Part shown: positions 11,799 through 22,617 of the stretch, in pieces | How the letters are laid out: the number at the start of each line of letters is the position of its first letter | Numbering within the stretch: position 1 is the first letter of the stretch | DNA from: Dietzia aurantiaca | GTDB taxonomy: Bacteria > Actinomycetota > Actinomycetes > Mycobacteriales > Mycobacteriaceae | Length of the DNA stretch: 64,000 nt | Assembly (NCBI RefSeq): GCF_021033825.1 | Contig: NZ_JAIFXZ010000010.1 | Coordinates: 1 to 64,000 of the forward strand | Reading direction: 5' to 3' | The notes under the pieces: generated by a model | The model's database searches: none | What the model was told of the DNA's origin: nothing | What the model saw: only the letters and a program-made list of their open reading frames with translations | Translations under genes and position numbers: made by a program

Positions 11799-13852
11799 TC
11801 CTCGTCCTGGGGCAGCGTCGGCGTGGTCTTGGCCACCTGGAGGAGGAACTCGTAGTTCGTGTTGGTCTTACGCAGCTGCGACATGAGTAGGTCGATGGCC
11901 TGGTGCGTGTCCAACCCCGACAGGACGCGGCGGAGCTTGTGCATGATGCCCGCTTCTTCCGGGCTCATCAGCAGCTCCTCCTTGCGGGTGCCCGAGGGGC
12001 CCACGTCGACGGCCGGGAAGACGCGCCGCTCGGCGATCCGACGGTCGAGCTTGAGCTCGGCGTTACCGGTGCCCTTGAACTCCTCGAAGATCACCGTGTC
12101 GCCGGCGGAGCCGGTCTCGACCATCGCAGTGGCGATGATCGTGAGCGAGCCACCGTTCTCGATGTTCCGGGCCGCGCCGAGGAACCGCTTGGGCGGGTAC
12201 AGCGCGGTGGAGTCCACACCACCGGACAGGATCCGGCCCGAGGCGGGCGAGGAGTTGTTGTAGGCGCGGCCGAGGCGCGTGATGGAGTCGAGGAGGACGA
12301 CGACATCCTGCCCCAGCTCGACCAGACGCTTGGCGCGTTCGATCGCCAACTCGGCGACCTGCGTGTGGTCCGACGGCGGGCGGTCGAAGGTCGAGGCGAT
12401 GACCTCACCCTTCACCGAACGCTGCATGTCGGTGACCTCCTCCGGGCGCTCGTCGACGAGTACCACCATGAGGTGGCATTCCGGGTTGTTGGTCGCGATG
12501 GCGTTCGCGATGTTCTGCAGGATCGTGGTCTTACCGGCCTTCGGCGGCGACACGATCAGTGCGCGCTGTCCCTTACCGATCGGCATGATCAGGTCGATCA
12601 CGCGGGTGGAGATGATGTTCTTCTCGGTCTCCAGGCGCAGCCGCTGGTTGGGGTACAGCGGCGTGAGCTTGGAGAAGTCCACGCGGTTGCGGGCCTGATC
12701 GATCGGGCCACCGTTGACGGTGTCGATTCGGACCAACGGATTGAACTTCTGGCGGTTCTTGCCGCCTCCCTGGTTTCCACCCTGGTTTCCCCCCTGGCCG
12801 TCGTTCTGGCCGTCGCGCGGCATCTTGACCGCACCGGTGATCGCATCGCCGCGGCGCAGACCGTGCCGACGGATCATGTTCATGGAGACGTAGACGTCGT
12901 TCGTCCCGGCGAGGTAACCGGACGTGCGGACGAACGCGTAGTTGTCCAGCACGTCCAGGATGCCCGCGACCGGCTGGAGGACGTCGTCCTCCCGCACCTC
13001 GGTGTCGCCGTCGTTCTGCCGGTTCCCACCGCGGTTCCGCTCGCGCCGGCGCCGGCTACGACGCCCGCGGCCGCCACCGTCGTCGTCGCGGTTGTTGCCG
13101 TCTCCCCGGGGGCCGTTGCCGTCGCCCTGGTTACCCGAGCCCTGGCTGTTCGCAGCCTGCTGGTCGCGGTCGTCGTTGTCCCGGTTACGGCCGCCCTGCT
13201 GATCCCGGTTACGGCCGCCCTGGTCGCCGCCCTGCTGATCACGGTTACGGCCGCCCTGGTCGCCGCCCTGCTGATCACGGTTGCGACCGCCCTGCTGGTC
13301 GCCGCCCTGCTGATCACGGTTGCGACCGCCCTGCTGATCGCGACTCTGCTGGCCCGGGCCCTGGTCGTCCCGGCCCTGACCGCCGCGACGCTGACGTCCG
13401 CCCTGGTCGCGCCCCTGGCGCTGGCCGCCGTGGTTACCGTCCTCGCTGCGCGAACGATCGGAGTCCTTTCCCGAGTCGCCGTGGGTCGACGCCTCCGCCG
13501 ACCGGCGGTCCCCGTCGCCTTCAACGGAGCGCTGCTGCTGCGGGTCTGACGTCTGCGACGACGCCGCGGGCGGGGTCGCCTCGGTCGTGTCCCCGCCGCG
13601 GGAGTCGGCGCCGCCACCGGAGGATTCGGCTGTACCGGACGTCCCGGTCGACGCCTTGGCAGGGGCCGCGGCCTGAGCCTTGGCCGGGCCGGGCCTACGT
13701 GCGCCCTCGATCATGGCGACGAGTTCGCCCTTGCGCTTGCCCGACAGGCCCTTGAGGCCCATCTGCTGCGCGAGTCCCTTGAGGTCGGCGAGGCGCATCG
13801 CGGACAGCGAGGCGCCCTGAGGCGGTGTGGAGGTGGTTTCCGTCGAGGTCAC
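11795..13852 (-). CDS. rho: Transcription termination factor Rho with a long disordered N-terminal insert
   Basis: Rho is a hexameric RNA-dependent ATPase that ends transcription. The GTG at 13852 follows AAAGGA and yields 685 residues. A Rho_N/SAP-like segment ([17 protein letters not shown]) spans about residues 18-50. A disordered insert of about 230 residues rich in Gln, Gly, Arg and Asp follows. The RNA-binding domain starts near residue 290 ([20 protein letters not shown]) and the P-loop PPKAGKTT is near residue 439. The insert includes four tandem copies of a repeat. Actinobacterial Rho proteins have such inserts; its length and repeat purity stand out. An in-frame extension upstream to 14026 is rejected because it has no Shine-Dalgarno. 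Confidence 0.95.
13196..13338. repeat. Tandem 36-39 bp repeat inside rho
   Basis: About four consecutive units start at 13196, 13232, 13268 and 13307. Each begins ctgctgatc on the plus strand. Units 1, 2 and 4 run on a 36-bp theme and unit 3 is 39 bp. On the coding strand they give the motif DQ(Q)GGRNR in tandem. All length changes are multiples of three, so the frame is kept. Copy number is likely to vary between strains. Confidence 0.85.
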
Positions 13853-13997
13853 GGGGATCCTTTCTGGGCCCGGAGCCGGGGCGGTGTGGACCGCCTCGCA
13901 TCGAGCAGGTGTCCGGGATCCGGAGTCGGCGTCCCGGGTGGCCGCGTGGGCCTCTCCGCACTTGCGGCAGAGCCACATACGGAGTGTTCGTCTGAGG

Positions 13998-14039
13998 GGG
14001 ATCCTCGTGGGGGACGAGCCGCCCACGCGGGAGGATCCC
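13998..14039 (-). promoter_or_regulatory. Two-tier hairpin in the rho leader
   Basis: The outer arms GGGATCCT (13998-14005) and AGGATCCC (14032-14039) pair perfectly over 8 bp. The inner arms CGTGGG (14006-14011) and CCCACG (14022-14027) pair over 6 bp with a 10-nt loop and a 4-nt bulge on one side. The element lies about 145 nt upstream of the rho start, inside the predicted leader. There is no U-tract. Confidence 0.45.
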
Positions 14040-14163
14040 TGATCGCCATATCGCCATTCGGCCGTTGCCTACCGGGAGCCACCCTGTGACACCCGAGCGA
14101 AGACGGACGACTGTGCAGGATCCCGGGACGCGGGAACGACCGAGCGTCCGTGGCTGACAGACA

Positions 14164-14169
14164 GCATAC
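14164..14169 (-). promoter_or_regulatory. Candidate rho -10 box
   Basis: TAGTAT on the minus strand fits TANNNT. No convincing -35 box is present. It would give a leader of roughly 305 nt before the rho GTG. Confidence 0.3.
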
Positions 14170-14300
14170 TACCTGCGGGCACACACGTACATGTCCCCCT
14201 CCGCGCGTCACGACCGCCACCCCCTCGAGTCGGAGCCGGGCGGTAACGTACAGCACACCGATAACGCGTCCGGCAGGAACCGATCAGCAGGAGGTGGCCC

Positions 14301-15956
14301 GTGTTCGGAACGATGCTCGACACCCCACTTCTCGTCTCACGGATCCTCGAGCACGCGGCGGAACGCCACGGCGGCTCCACCATCACGGGGTTCGGGAGCC
14401 GGCTGGAACCCCACCCTGTCAGGTTCGATGTGGTGGCTGCCCGCGCCGCCGCCACCGCGCACGCGCTGTCCGCCCTCGGGGTCGGGATCGGTGACGTGGT
14501 GGGGATCCTCTCGGAGAGCCGTACGGAGTACGTCGAAGCCGTCTTCGCGCTCCCCGCGATGGGTGCGGTGGCGATGCCGGTCAACACCCTCCGCTCAGCG
14601 GATTTTAAGATCTCCGCGCTCGGGGAGAACAGGGTGTCGGTGATCCTCGTGGACCCGGAGATCCTCTCCCCTGTCCTCGAGATCGTGTCGGGTGTGGCGA
14701 GCCTGCGCCACGTCGTCGTCATGGACAGTCACGTACCCTCCGACCTCCCCGGCACGCACCTCGAGGTCCACGCACTCGAAGCCCTCCTCGACGGGCGACC
14801 CACGGCCTACCCGTGGCCTGATCTCGACGAGCGGACCGCGGCGGCCATCGCGTACACCTCCGGCACCACCGGCAACTCCAAGGGTGTCGCGTACACGCAC
14901 CGGTCGATCTGGCTCCACTCCATGCAGATCTGCATGGCCGAGAGCGCCGCGCTCCGCAGCGGCGACACCGTGCTGAGCACGGTCCCCATGCATCACGTCA
15001 TGTCATGGGGGATGCCGTACGCCGCATTCATGTCCGGGGCCAGCCTGATCACCGCTCGGCCGCGACCCGGCGAGGCGCTGCACACGGGTGCCGACCTCGC
15101 CAACCTCCTGGGCACGCATCGCCCCAACAAAGTCGTCACCACCCCGGCCGCGCTCCAGCAACTTCTCGGCAGGCTGGAGACTCATCCGCAATCGCTCTCC
15201 CACCTGACCGAGATCGTCGTGGGCGGGTCCGGCGTACCGGAGGCGTTGATCGATGCCTTTGTCGAGCGTCACGGTGTCCCCCTGATCCAGGCCTACGGGC
15301 TCACCGAGACCAGCCCCATCGCCGCCTTCGCCCGGCCCGACCCCCACTCCTCGGCCACCCACCGGCGCGCCCAGATTCTCGGGCAGGGCCGCTTCTCTGC
15401 GGGCGTGCAGTCCCGCGTGGTCGACGGGGACCGGGTACAACCCAACGACGGGTGGTCCGTCGGCGAACTCCAACTCCGCGGCCCGTGGGTGACCGCCCGT
15501 TATCTCGACGACGCGGCCCCTGAGCGGTTCGTCGACGGGTGGCTGCGGACCGGCGACATGGCCAGCATCTCGCCCAAGGGGTACCTCGCCGTGGTGGACC
15601 GGGTCGACGACACGATCGCCTCGGGCGGGGAACTGATCTCCAGCATCGAACTCGAGCACGCGGTGCTCCGGGACGAACGGGTGGCGGACGCCGCGGTGAT
15701 CGGTGTGCCCGACGAGCGCTGGGGCAGCCGGCCCCTCGTTCTGGTGCGTCTCAAACCCGGGGTGACGGCTCGCGCGCGCTCGCTCTGGGAGGGGCTCGAG
15801 GGCGTGCTCGAGATGTGGAAGCGGCCGGATCGGTGGGCGTTTGTCGATGACATCCCCAGGACCACGGTCGGAAAGTACGACAAGATCCGGATCCGCGCGC
15901 GGCACGCGTCCGGCGATTACGAGATCACCAGGATCACGCCCGGGTCCACGCGGTGA
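14301..15956 (+). CDS. Acyl-CoA synthetase / fatty-acid--CoA ligase (ANL superfamily)
   Basis: This 551-residue AMP-binding enzyme activates a carboxylic acid, probably a medium- or long-chain fatty acid, to acyl-AMP and then acyl-CoA. The P-loop-like motif YTSGTTGNSKGV is near residue 188. YGLTETSPIA lies near residue 331, WLRTGDMA near residue 415, and the catalytic Lys in PRTTVGKYDKIRIR near residue 519. The GTG start follows a perfect AGGAGGT at 5 nt spacing. The hinge region DRVDDTIASGGELISS has Val-Asp where many relatives have Lys-Asp. It lies on the opposite strand between thrB and rho, which are adjacent in M. tuberculosis, so it is probably an insertion into this block. Confidence 0.85.
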   Translation: MFGTMLDTPLLVSRILEHAAERHGGSTITGFGSRLEPHPVRFDVVAARAAATAHALSALGVGIGDVVGILSESRTEYVEAVFALPAMGAVAMPVNTLRSADFKISALGENRVSVILVDPEILSPVLEIVSGVASLRHVVVMDSHVPSDLPGTHLEVHALEALLDGRPTAYPWPDLDERTAAAIAYTSGTTGNSKGVAYTHRSIWLHSMQICMAESAALRSGDTVLSTVPMHHVMSWGMPYAAFMSGASLITARPRPGEALHTGADLANLLGTHRPNKVVTTPAALQQLLGRLETHPQSLSHLTEIVVGGSGVPEALIDAFVERHGVPLIQAYGLTETSPIAAFARPDPHSSATHRRAQILGQGRFSAGVQSRVVDGDRVQPNDGWSVGELQLRGPWVTARYLDDAAPERFVDGWLRTGDMASISPKGYLAVVDRVDDTIASGGELISSIELEHAVLRDERVADAAVIGVPDERWGSRPLVLVRLKPGVTARARSLWEGLEGVLEMWKRPDRWAFVDDIPRTTVGKYDKIRIRARHASGDYEITRITPGSTR

Positions 15957-15961
15957 GGACG

Positions 15962-15991
15962 ACGCCCGCCCGGGATCACCCGGCGGGGCGT
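15962..15991. terminator. Hairpin between the convergent acyl-CoA synthetase gene and thrB
   Basis: Arms of 13 nt (15962-15974 and 15979-15991) pair with a 2-nt internal mismatch and a 4-nt loop. It lies 5 nt after the plus-strand stop and downstream of the minus-strand thrB stop. No U-tract is present. It could serve both directions. Confidence 0.55.
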
Positions 15992-16054
15992 ACGTACATC
16001 ACTGTCCTCGGTGCCGAAGCACCCGGGCCGTCTCGTCATTCCGACCCGGCGCTC

Positions 16055-17017
16055 TCACTCGGCGGCGACCACCCGGGCGCCGTCGGCGATCCGTAGATCG
16101 AGTACCCGCCACCCCTGCGCCTCGGCGAGGTCGCGTAGATCCGAAGGGAGGCCGGACGTGCCGAGCACCAGCACGGTGGGGCCTGCGCCGGACACCGTCG
16201 CGGCGAATCCCCGCTCGCGAAGCCGCGTCACCCACTCCGTGGTCGCGACCAGCGCCGGCGCGCGGTACGACTGGTGAAGTCGGTCCTCGGTCGCCGCCAC
16301 GAGGAACTCGGGGTGGGACGCGAGCGCCACGGACATCAGCGCGGCGCGGCTGGCGTTGAACGCCGCGTCCTCGTGCGGCACCGTCGCCGGGAGCAGTCCC
16401 CGGGTCTGGGCGGTCGACGACGTCTCTGACGGCACCAGCACCGTCGCGACGATCGACGGATCGACCTCCATGCGAACCGCACGATAGGTCACCGCGGTGG
16501 CCGAACGCTCGGTCCACGAGACCACGACGCCGCCGAGCACGCTGGCCGCGGCGTTGTCCGGATGTCCCTCGAACTCGCTGGACAACTGGACCAGGTGCTC
16601 GGCCGTGAGGGCGCCGTCCATGAGGCCGTTGGCGGCGACCAGGCCACCGACCGCGGCGGACGCCGACGACCCCAGCCCCCGGGAATGCGGGATGGCGTTG
16701 TGGCACGAGATCCGCACGCCCGGCACCCCCACGCCCCCGGCCCGCAGTCCCGCCTCGACGGCCTTGGCGACCAGATGAGACGCGTCCTCGGGAACCTCCC
16801 CGGCCCCCTCGCCGGTGACCTCGAGCTCCAGGCCCGACTCGATCGTGGTGACCGTGATCGTGTCGTAGAGCCCCAGGGCCACACCGAGCGCGTCGAAGCC
16901 GGGGCCGAGATTGGCACTCGACGCCGGCACCTCGACGGTGACGGACCGGCCGACCGGCAGGATGCGGCCGCCCGAGCTGCCGAAGACCTCCGGGCCCGGA
17001 CCGTTCATGTCGCTCAT
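16055..17017 (-). CDS. thrB: Homoserine kinase
   Basis: This 320-residue GHMP kinase phosphorylates L-homoserine on the way to threonine. The N-terminal [19 protein letters not shown] and the ATP loop [20 protein letters not shown] (near residue 111) are typical. It is last in the argS-lysA-hom-thrC-thrB run, and its ATG overlaps the thrC stop as ATGA. Confidence 0.95.
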   Translation of the reverse strand: MSDMNGPGPEVFGSSGGRILPVGRSVTVEVPASSANLGPGFDALGVALGLYDTITVTTIESGLELEVTGEGAGEVPEDASHLVAKAVEAGLRAGGVGVPGVRISCHNAIPHSRGLGSSASAAVGGLVAANGLMDGALTAEHLVQLSSEFEGHPDNAAASVLGGVVVSWTERSATAVTYRAVRMEVDPSIVATVLVPSETSSTAQTRGLLPATVPHEDAAFNASRAALMSVALASHPEFLVAATEDRLHQSYRAPALVATTEWVTRLRERGFAATVSGAGPTVLVLGTSGLPSDLRDLAEAQGWRVLDLRIADGARVVAAE

Positions 17018-18096
17018 TCCAGACCGAGGGCGCCGGCGACTGCCGAGGGGTCGACCGGGACCGGCTCGACCTCAGGCATGCCCAACAGTGCCGTGTCCGG
17101 GTCCTTGAGCCCGTTGCCGGTCACCGTGCACACGATCGTCTGGCCGGCCTCGAGCTCGCCGCCCGCGTGGGCGTCGAGCAGACCGGCCACCGACGCCGCC
17201 GAGGCGGGCTCCACGTAGACGCCGTCCTTGCCCGCGACCATGCGGTACGCCTCGAGGATCTGCTCGTCGGTGCGCTTGCGGAAGGTGCCGCCGGACTCTT
17301 CGCGGGCGTTCACCGCGCCATCCCACGACGCCGGGGCGCCGATGCGGATCGCGGTGGCGATGGTCTCGGGGTTCTTCACCGGCGCGCCGTCGACGAGCGG
17401 GGCTGCGCCGGCGGCCTGAACACCCATCATGCGGGGACGGTTCGGGATGATCCCGTCCGCGTGGTACTCGGAGTAGCCACGCCAGTACGCGGTGATGTTG
17501 CCCGCGTTGCCGACGGGCAGGAAGTGCAGGTCCGGGGCACGCCCGAGAACGTCCACGATCTCGAACGCGGCGGTCTTCTGACCCTCGATGCGGACCGGGT
17601 TGACCGAGTTGACCAGACCGATCTCCGCGTAGGTCGCCGTGGTCTTGCGGGCCAGCTCGAGACAGTCGTCGAAGTTGCCGTCGACCTGGATGATGGTCGC
17701 GCCCATCATCACGGCCTGCGCGAGCTTGCCGGCGGCGATCTTGCCCTGCGGGATGAGGACCGCGCACTCCATACCGGCGCGCGTGGCGTACGCGGCTGCC
17801 GAGGCCGAGGTGTTGCCGGTGGACGCGCACAACACGGCGCGCTGGCCGCGGGCCTTCGCGTCGGTGACGGCCATCGTCATACCGCGGTCCTTGAACGACC
17901 CGGTGGGGTTGAGGCCCTCCACCTTGAGGTAGACCTCGCACCCGGTGACCGCCGAGAGATGGGTCGCCCGGATGAGCGGCGTGCCGCCCTCGTAGAGGGT
18001 CACCGGCTCCCAGTTCTCACCGATAGGGAGACGGTCGCGGTAGGCCTCGATCAGGCCGGGCCAGCGGCTGTGCACGGGCTGGTGGGTGTTGCTCAT
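17014..18096 (-). CDS. thrC: Threonine synthase
   Basis: A 360-residue PLP enzyme converts O-phosphohomoserine to threonine. The PLP Lys is in [15 protein letters not shown] near residue 69, and the phosphate-binding loop is [16 protein letters not shown]. Length matches the short actinobacterial ThrC type. The start overlaps the hom stop as ATGA. Confidence 0.95.
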   Translation of the reverse strand: MSNTHQPVHSRWPGLIEAYRDRLPIGENWEPVTLYEGGTPLIRATHLSAVTGCEVYLKVEGLNPTGSFKDRGMTMAVTDAKARGQRAVLCASTGNTSASAAAYATRAGMECAVLIPQGKIAAGKLAQAVMMGATIIQVDGNFDDCLELARKTTATYAEIGLVNSVNPVRIEGQKTAAFEIVDVLGRAPDLHFLPVGNAGNITAYWRGYSEYHADGIIPNRPRMMGVQAAGAAPLVDGAPVKNPETIATAIRIGAPASWDGAVNAREESGGTFRKRTDEQILEAYRMVAGKDGVYVEPASAASVAGLLDAHAGGELEAGQTIVCTVTGNGLKDPDTALLGMPEVEPVPVDPSAVAGALGLE

Positions 18097-19445
18097 TCGG
18101 TGTCCACTCCCTCGAGACGGATGACGCTGGTGATGTCCGTGACGGCGTCCTGATCGGAGAGCGCGGCCACCGTGTCGGCGAGCGCGCGCTCGGAGGCGCG
18201 ATGAGTCAGCACCGTTAGCTCAGCGCTGGCCGGCGCATCGTCGCCTTCTCCCACGGCGGCCTGGACCTCGGTCTGACGGCACTGGGCGATCGAGACCCCG
18301 TGGTTCGAGAACTCCGCGGCCACGAGCGCGAGCACACCGGGCTTGTCCGCCACACGCATGCGCACGTGGTAGCGCGTGAGGATCTCATCCATCGAGGCCA
18401 CCGGGAGGGCGGCGTACGTGGACTCGCCGGGGGCACGGCCCGCGCCGACCTTGTTGCGGGCGGCCGCGACCATGTCGCCGAGCACCGCCGACGCGGTCGG
18501 CGCACCACCGGCACCCTGGCCGTAGAACATGAGCCGACCGGCCGCCTCCGCCTCGACTACGACCGCGTTGAACGCGCCGTTCACCGCGGCGAGCGGGTGG
18601 CTGTTGGGCAGCAGGGCGGGATAGACGCGGGCGGAGACCGCCTCGGTGCCGTCGGCGCGGCGCAGCTTCTCACAGATGGCGAGCAGCTTGATGGTGCAGT
18701 CCATGTCGCGCGCCGACTCGAAGTCGTCCGGGGAGATCCGAGAGATCCCCTCGCGGTAGACGTCCCCGGCGGTCACCCGGCTGTGGAAGGCGATCGAGGC
18801 GAGGATGGCCGCCTTGGCGGCCGCGTCGTAGCCCTCGACGTCCGCGGTGGGGTCGGCCTCGGCGTATCCCAGTCGCGAGGCCTCGGCCAGCGTCTCGGAG
18901 TAGTCGGCGCCGGTGGAGCCCATCTCGGACAGGATGTAGTTCGTCGTCCCGTTGACGATGCCGACCACGCGCTCGACCTGGTCACCCGCCATCGAACGGC
19001 GAAGCGGGCCGATCACGGGGATCGCGCCGGCCACAGCTGCCTCGAAGTACAGGTCGGTGCCGGTGGCGTCGACCACCTCGGCCAGCTCGTCGGTGTACTC
19101 GGCCAGCAACGCCTTGTTGGCGGTGACGACGGACTTGCCGTGGCGCAACGCCTCGAGGAGGAGGGGACGTGGGACGTCGATGCCACCCATGAGTTCGACG
19201 ACGACGTCGACGTCGTCCCTCGACACGAGCGTGGACGGGTCCGCGGTGAGCAGCTCGGGGTCCACCCCGCGATCCTTCGTCAGGTCACGGACAGCGACCC
19301 CCCGAAGCTCCAGCGGCGCACCGATCCGCGCGGCCAGTGCCTCCGCGTTCTCGGTCATGAAGCGGATGACCTCGCTGCCGACGGTGCCCATCCCGAGCAC
19401 CGCCACCCCTACGGGTCGCACGCCTGACGCTGTTGCGTCGCTCAC
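18093..19445 (-). CDS. hom: Homoserine dehydrogenase
   Basis: The 450-residue enzyme reduces aspartate semialdehyde to homoserine. The NAD(P)-binding loop [16 protein letters not shown] is at the N-terminus. The catalytic-domain stretch [20 protein letters not shown] appears as [17 protein letters not shown] near residue 220. A C-terminal ACT domain (residues about 365-445, beginning [19 protein letters not shown]) suggests feedback control by threonine. The GTG start overlaps the lysA stop by 4 nt. Confidence 0.95.
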   Translation of the reverse strand: MSDATASGVRPVGVAVLGMGTVGSEVIRFMTENAEALAARIGAPLELRGVAVRDLTKDRGVDPELLTADPSTLVSRDDVDVVVELMGGIDVPRPLLLEALRHGKSVVTANKALLAEYTDELAEVVDATGTDLYFEAAVAGAIPVIGPLRRSMAGDQVERVVGIVNGTTNYILSEMGSTGADYSETLAEASRLGYAEADPTADVEGYDAAAKAAILASIAFHSRVTAGDVYREGISRISPDDFESARDMDCTIKLLAICEKLRRADGTEAVSARVYPALLPNSHPLAAVNGAFNAVVVEAEAAGRLMFYGQGAGGAPTASAVLGDMVAAARNKVGAGRAPGESTYAALPVASMDEILTRYHVRMRVADKPGVLALVAAEFSNHGVSIAQCRQTEVQAAVGEGDDAPASAELTVLTHRASERALADTVAALSDQDAVTDITSVIRLEGVDTE

Positions 19446-20860
19446 TGTCCCACCTCCAGGCTCGTCAGATCGTCAAGAGTCTCACGGCGCAGCACGAGTC
19501 GTGCCCGCCCGTCGCGAACCGCCACCACTGCGGGGCGTCCGATGAGGTTGTACCGGCTCGACATGGAATAGCAATAGGCCCCGGTCGCCGCGACGGCGAC
19601 GAGGTCGCCGGCCCCGACGTCCTCGGGCATCCACAGGTCGCGAACCACCACGTCACCGCTCTCGCAGTGCTTGCCCACCAGACGGGAGACCACCGGTGTC
19701 GCGGTCGACTTCCGACCCACGAGCCGGGCGTCGTACTCGGCGTCGTACAGGGCGGTGCGGATGTTGTCGCTCATCCCCCCGTCGACGCTGACGTAGCGCC
19801 GACTCTCGCCGCCGGCGAGTTGGACGTCCTTGGTCACGCCGACCTCGTACAGCGTGACCGTGCCCGGGCCGGCGATCGCTCGTCCCGGCTCGACGACCAG
19901 CGTCGGCGGGGTCAGGTCTGCCTCCCGGGCGAACGACTCGACGATCTCGGTCAGCGACGCGGCCAGCTGGGCGACGGGCGGCGGATCGTCTGACGGGACA
20001 TAGCTGATCCCCAGGCCGCCTCCGAGATCGAGGTGATCGAGCTGCCTGGTCCGCTCGGCACCGAACTCGTCGACGATGTCCCGGAGCAGCCCGATCACGC
20101 GGCGGGCGGCGAGTTCGAATCCGTCGATCTCGAAGATCTGCGAGCCGATGTGGCTGTGCAGTCCGGTCAACCGGATGTTCTGTGCCGCGAACACGGCCCG
20201 GACGGCCTCCATCGCGGCGCCGCCGGAGAGGGAGAAGCCGAACTTCTGGTCCTCGTGGGCGGTCGCGATGAACTCGTGGGTATGTGCCTCGACTCCGACG
20301 GTCACGCGGATGAAGACATCCTGGACGACCCCTTCCTCAGCCGCGATGCGGTCGAGGAGCGCGATCTCTGACATCGCATCGATCACGACATGGCCGACAC
20401 CGTTGCGCACGGACATGCGGAGTTCGTCACCGGACTTGTTGTTGCCGTGGACCGTGATCCGCTCAGCCGGGAAACCGGCGCGAAGTGCGATGGCGAGCTC
20501 GCCGCCCGAGGCCACGTCCAGACTCAGGCCTTCCTCGGCGACCCAGCGGGCGACCTCGGTGCACAGGAACGCCTTGGAGGCGTAGTGCACGTGGTCCGCT
20601 CCCCCGAACGCCGCGGCCATCTCCCGGCAGCGGGACCGGAAATCGTCCTCATCGATCACGAACAGCGGTGTGCCGTACTCGGCCGCGAGCTCCGATGCGG
20701 CGACTCCGGCGAACTCCACGACCCCGTCCTCGCGACGCCGGGCGCCCCGGGGCCAGACCGCCGGGGCGAGGTTCATGAGCGCGTCGGCGTCACCGGGCCG
20801 CTCGCCGATGGCCGGTGCGTGCGGGTACTCGTGCCGCGAGCCCGCGGGGTGCGCGCTCAC
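19442..20860 (-). CDS. lysA: Diaminopimelate decarboxylase
   Basis: This 472-residue PLP enzyme of fold type III makes lysine from meso-diaminopimelate. The PLP Lys is in [14 protein letters not shown] near residue 95. The phosphate-binding and substrate residues lie in [10 protein letters not shown] and [16 protein letters not shown], and the second active-site Cys is in [10 protein letters not shown]. The GTG start overlaps the argS stop. Linkage of lysA to hom places lysine and threonine synthesis on one transcript. Confidence 0.95.
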   Translation of the reverse strand: MSAHPAGSRHEYPHAPAIGERPGDADALMNLAPAVWPRGARRREDGVVEFAGVAASELAAEYGTPLFVIDEDDFRSRCREMAAAFGGADHVHYASKAFLCTEVARWVAEEGLSLDVASGGELAIALRAGFPAERITVHGNNKSGDELRMSVRNGVGHVVIDAMSEIALLDRIAAEEGVVQDVFIRVTVGVEAHTHEFIATAHEDQKFGFSLSGGAAMEAVRAVFAAQNIRLTGLHSHIGSQIFEIDGFELAARRVIGLLRDIVDEFGAERTRQLDHLDLGGGLGISYVPSDDPPPVAQLAASLTEIVESFAREADLTPPTLVVEPGRAIAGPGTVTLYEVGVTKDVQLAGGESRRYVSVDGGMSDNIRTALYDAEYDARLVGRKSTATPVVSRLVGKHCESGDVVVRDLWMPEDVGAGDLVAVAATGAYCYSMSSRYNLIGRPAVVAVRDGRARLVLRRETLDDLTSLEVGQ

Positions 20861-22509
20861 ATCTTCTCCGGTGCGTTGACACCGATCAGGTGCAGGCCGT
20901 TGGCCAGAGTCTGTCGGGTGGCCGCACTCAGGGCCAGGCGGGCGGCGTGCAGCGGGCCGGGTTCCTCGTCCCCCATCGGCAGCACCCGGCAGGTGTCGTA
21001 GAACCGGTGGTAGGCAGCTGCCAACTCCTCGAGATACCGGGCCACCCGGTGGGGCTCGCGGAGGTCCGCGGCACTGGCCACCACGCGCGGGAACTCGCCG
21101 ATGGTGCGGATGAGCGCGCCCTCACGGTCCTCGACCAGCAGCGCCATGTCGGCGCCCTCGACGGTGACGCCGAGGTCGGCCGCGTTGCGGGCCAACGAGC
21201 ACAGGCGCGCGTGCGCGTACTGGACGTAGAACACCGGGTTGTCGTTCGTGGCCGAGGCCCACAGCTGCAGGTCGATGTCCATCGTCTGGTCGACCGAGGA
21301 GCGGATGAGCGCGTATCGGGCGGCGTCCACACCGATGGCGTCGACGAGATCGTCCAGGGTGATGACGGTGCCGGCACGCTTGCTCATCTTGACCGGGGCG
21401 CCGTCACGGACGAGGTTGACCATCTGTCCGATGAGGACCTCGATCGTGGCCGGATCGTCGCCGAGGGCGGCGGCGGCGGCCTTGAGGCGGGCGATGTAGC
21501 CGTGGTGGTCCGCCCCCAGCATGTAGATGCAGAGGTCGAAGCCGCGCTCCCGCTTGTCGAGGAAGTACGCGATGTCACCGGCGATGTACGCGGCATTCCC
21601 GTCGGACTTCAGGACCACCCGGTCCTTGTCGTCCCCGAACGAGGTGGAACGCAGCCACCAGGCCCCGTCCGACTCGTAGAGATTGCCGTTGCCCTTGAGA
21701 GTCTCCACGGCACGATCGACCGCGCCGGAGGTGAACATCGAGTTCTCGTGCGTGTAGACATCGAACACCGTGCCGAAATCCGCGAGTGAGGACTTGATGT
21801 GGCTGAACATCATGTCGACGCCCACGGAACGGAAGATCTCCAGCGACTCCGCTTCGGGCTTGTCCAGCACATCCGGGTGCTCGGCGACGATCCGGGCCGC
21901 GATGTCCTCGATGTAGGCACCGGCGTAGCCGTCCGCAGGGGTGGGCTCCCCCTTGGCCGCGGCAGCGAGCGACGTGCTGAACCGGTCGATCTGGGCGCCG
22001 TGGTCGTTGAAGTAGTACTCGCGGGTGACCTCGGCGCCGGATGCCTCGAGGACCCGGCCCAGCGCGTCACCGACAGCAGCCCACCGGGTTCCGCCGAGGT
22101 GGATGGGCCCGGTCGGGTTGGCCGAGACGAACTCGAGGTTCACCCGGCGGCCAGACATCGCATCCCCCGCCCCGTAGTCGACGCCCTTGGCGAGCACGGT
22201 GGACACCAGGGATCCCTGCGCACCGGAGTCGAGGCGGATATTGAGGAAACCCGGCCCGGCGATCTCAGCCGATTCGATTCCCGCGTCCGCCACCAGCGCG
22301 GTCGCGAGATCACCTGCGAGGTCACGCGGCGCGACGCCGACCTTCTTGCCCAGCTGCAGCGCGATGTTGGTCGCGTAGTCACCGTGTTCCGGATTGCGCG
22401 GTCGTTCGACCGTCACCGTCTCCGGAACGAGCGAGATATCGGCCCCGCGATCGGTGAGGACGGTGATGAGGGCGGCACGGATGACGGCGGCGAGATCAGC
22501 GGGAGTCAC
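20857..22509 (-). CDS. argS: Arginyl-tRNA synthetase
   Basis: The class I synthetase charges tRNA-Arg. The HIGH-type motif is in [20 protein letters not shown] and the KMSKS motif is KMSKRAG. The GTG at 22509 gives 550 residues, the usual length. The upstream extension to 22653 has no family similarity and is discarded. A TAGGAT box ends 8 nt upstream, which suggests a leaderless start. A tRNA-Arg gene lies 190 nt upstream on the other strand. Confidence 0.95.
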   Translation of the reverse strand: MTPADLAAVIRAALITVLTDRGADISLVPETVTVERPRNPEHGDYATNIALQLGKKVGVAPRDLAGDLATALVADAGIESAEIAGPGFLNIRLDSGAQGSLVSTVLAKGVDYGAGDAMSGRRVNLEFVSANPTGPIHLGGTRWAAVGDALGRVLEASGAEVTREYYFNDHGAQIDRFSTSLAAAAKGEPTPADGYAGAYIEDIAARIVAEHPDVLDKPEAESLEIFRSVGVDMMFSHIKSSLADFGTVFDVYTHENSMFTSGAVDRAVETLKGNGNLYESDGAWWLRSTSFGDDKDRVVLKSDGNAAYIAGDIAYFLDKRERGFDLCIYMLGADHHGYIARLKAAAAALGDDPATIEVLIGQMVNLVRDGAPVKMSKRAGTVITLDDLVDAIGVDAARYALIRSSVDQTMDIDLQLWASATNDNPVFYVQYAHARLCSLARNAADLGVTVEGADMALLVEDREGALIRTIGEFPRVVASAADLREPHRVARYLEELAAAYHRFYDTCRVLPMGDEEPGPLHAARLALSAATRQTLANGLHLIGVNAPEKM

Positions 22510-22517
22510 GTCTTCAT

Positions 22518-22523
22518 ATCCTA
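22518..22523 (-). promoter_or_regulatory. -10 box of argS (leaderless)
   Basis: TAGGAT on the minus strand is followed by 8 nt and the GTG start. The transcript should begin at or next to the start codon. It probably drives the whole argS-lysA-hom-thrC-thrB run. Confidence 0.5.
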
Positions 22524-22617
22524 GGTGTCGGCACGTCGTCGGGGGAATCGGCGTCACGGTCACCGCTCCCGGGTCCAGCCGGGCGTGCCCGATGCGGCCG
22601 CTCTCCGGGACCGGTGC

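Larger units (their letters stand above)
13853..14300. other. Gene-free leader and divergent promoter region between rho and the acyl-CoA synthetase gene
   Basis: This 448-nt stretch separates divergent genes and is the only gene-free region above 300 nt. It contains a two-tier hairpin at 13998-14039 and a TAGTAT box on the minus strand at 14164-14169. Near its right end is a strong AGGAGGT Shine-Dalgarno for the plus-strand gene. A long rho 5' leader of about 300 nt would follow. Rho genes are often autoregulated through long leaders, so a regulatory role is plausible but unproven. Confidence 0.5.

Noticed and set aside
13196-13338. Possible CRISPR-like array
   Set aside because: The 36-bp units are contiguous with no unique spacers, stay in frame and encode protein repeats. 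No cas genes are present.
11903-13549. Plus-strand frame of 548 codons with repeated hydrophobic segments that look like transmembrane helices
   Set aside because: It is the antisense reading of the rho disordered insert; the hydrophobic repeats are the complement of the Gln/Gly/Arg repeats. No ribosome-binding site or family similarity.
13853-14026. N-terminal extension of Rho with CxxC residues (LCRKCGEAH)
   Set aside because: The frame is open, but there is no Shine-Dalgarno and no family match. The GTG at 13852 has AAAGGA and begins the family-like sequence. A zinc-ribbon extension is an accident of the open frame.
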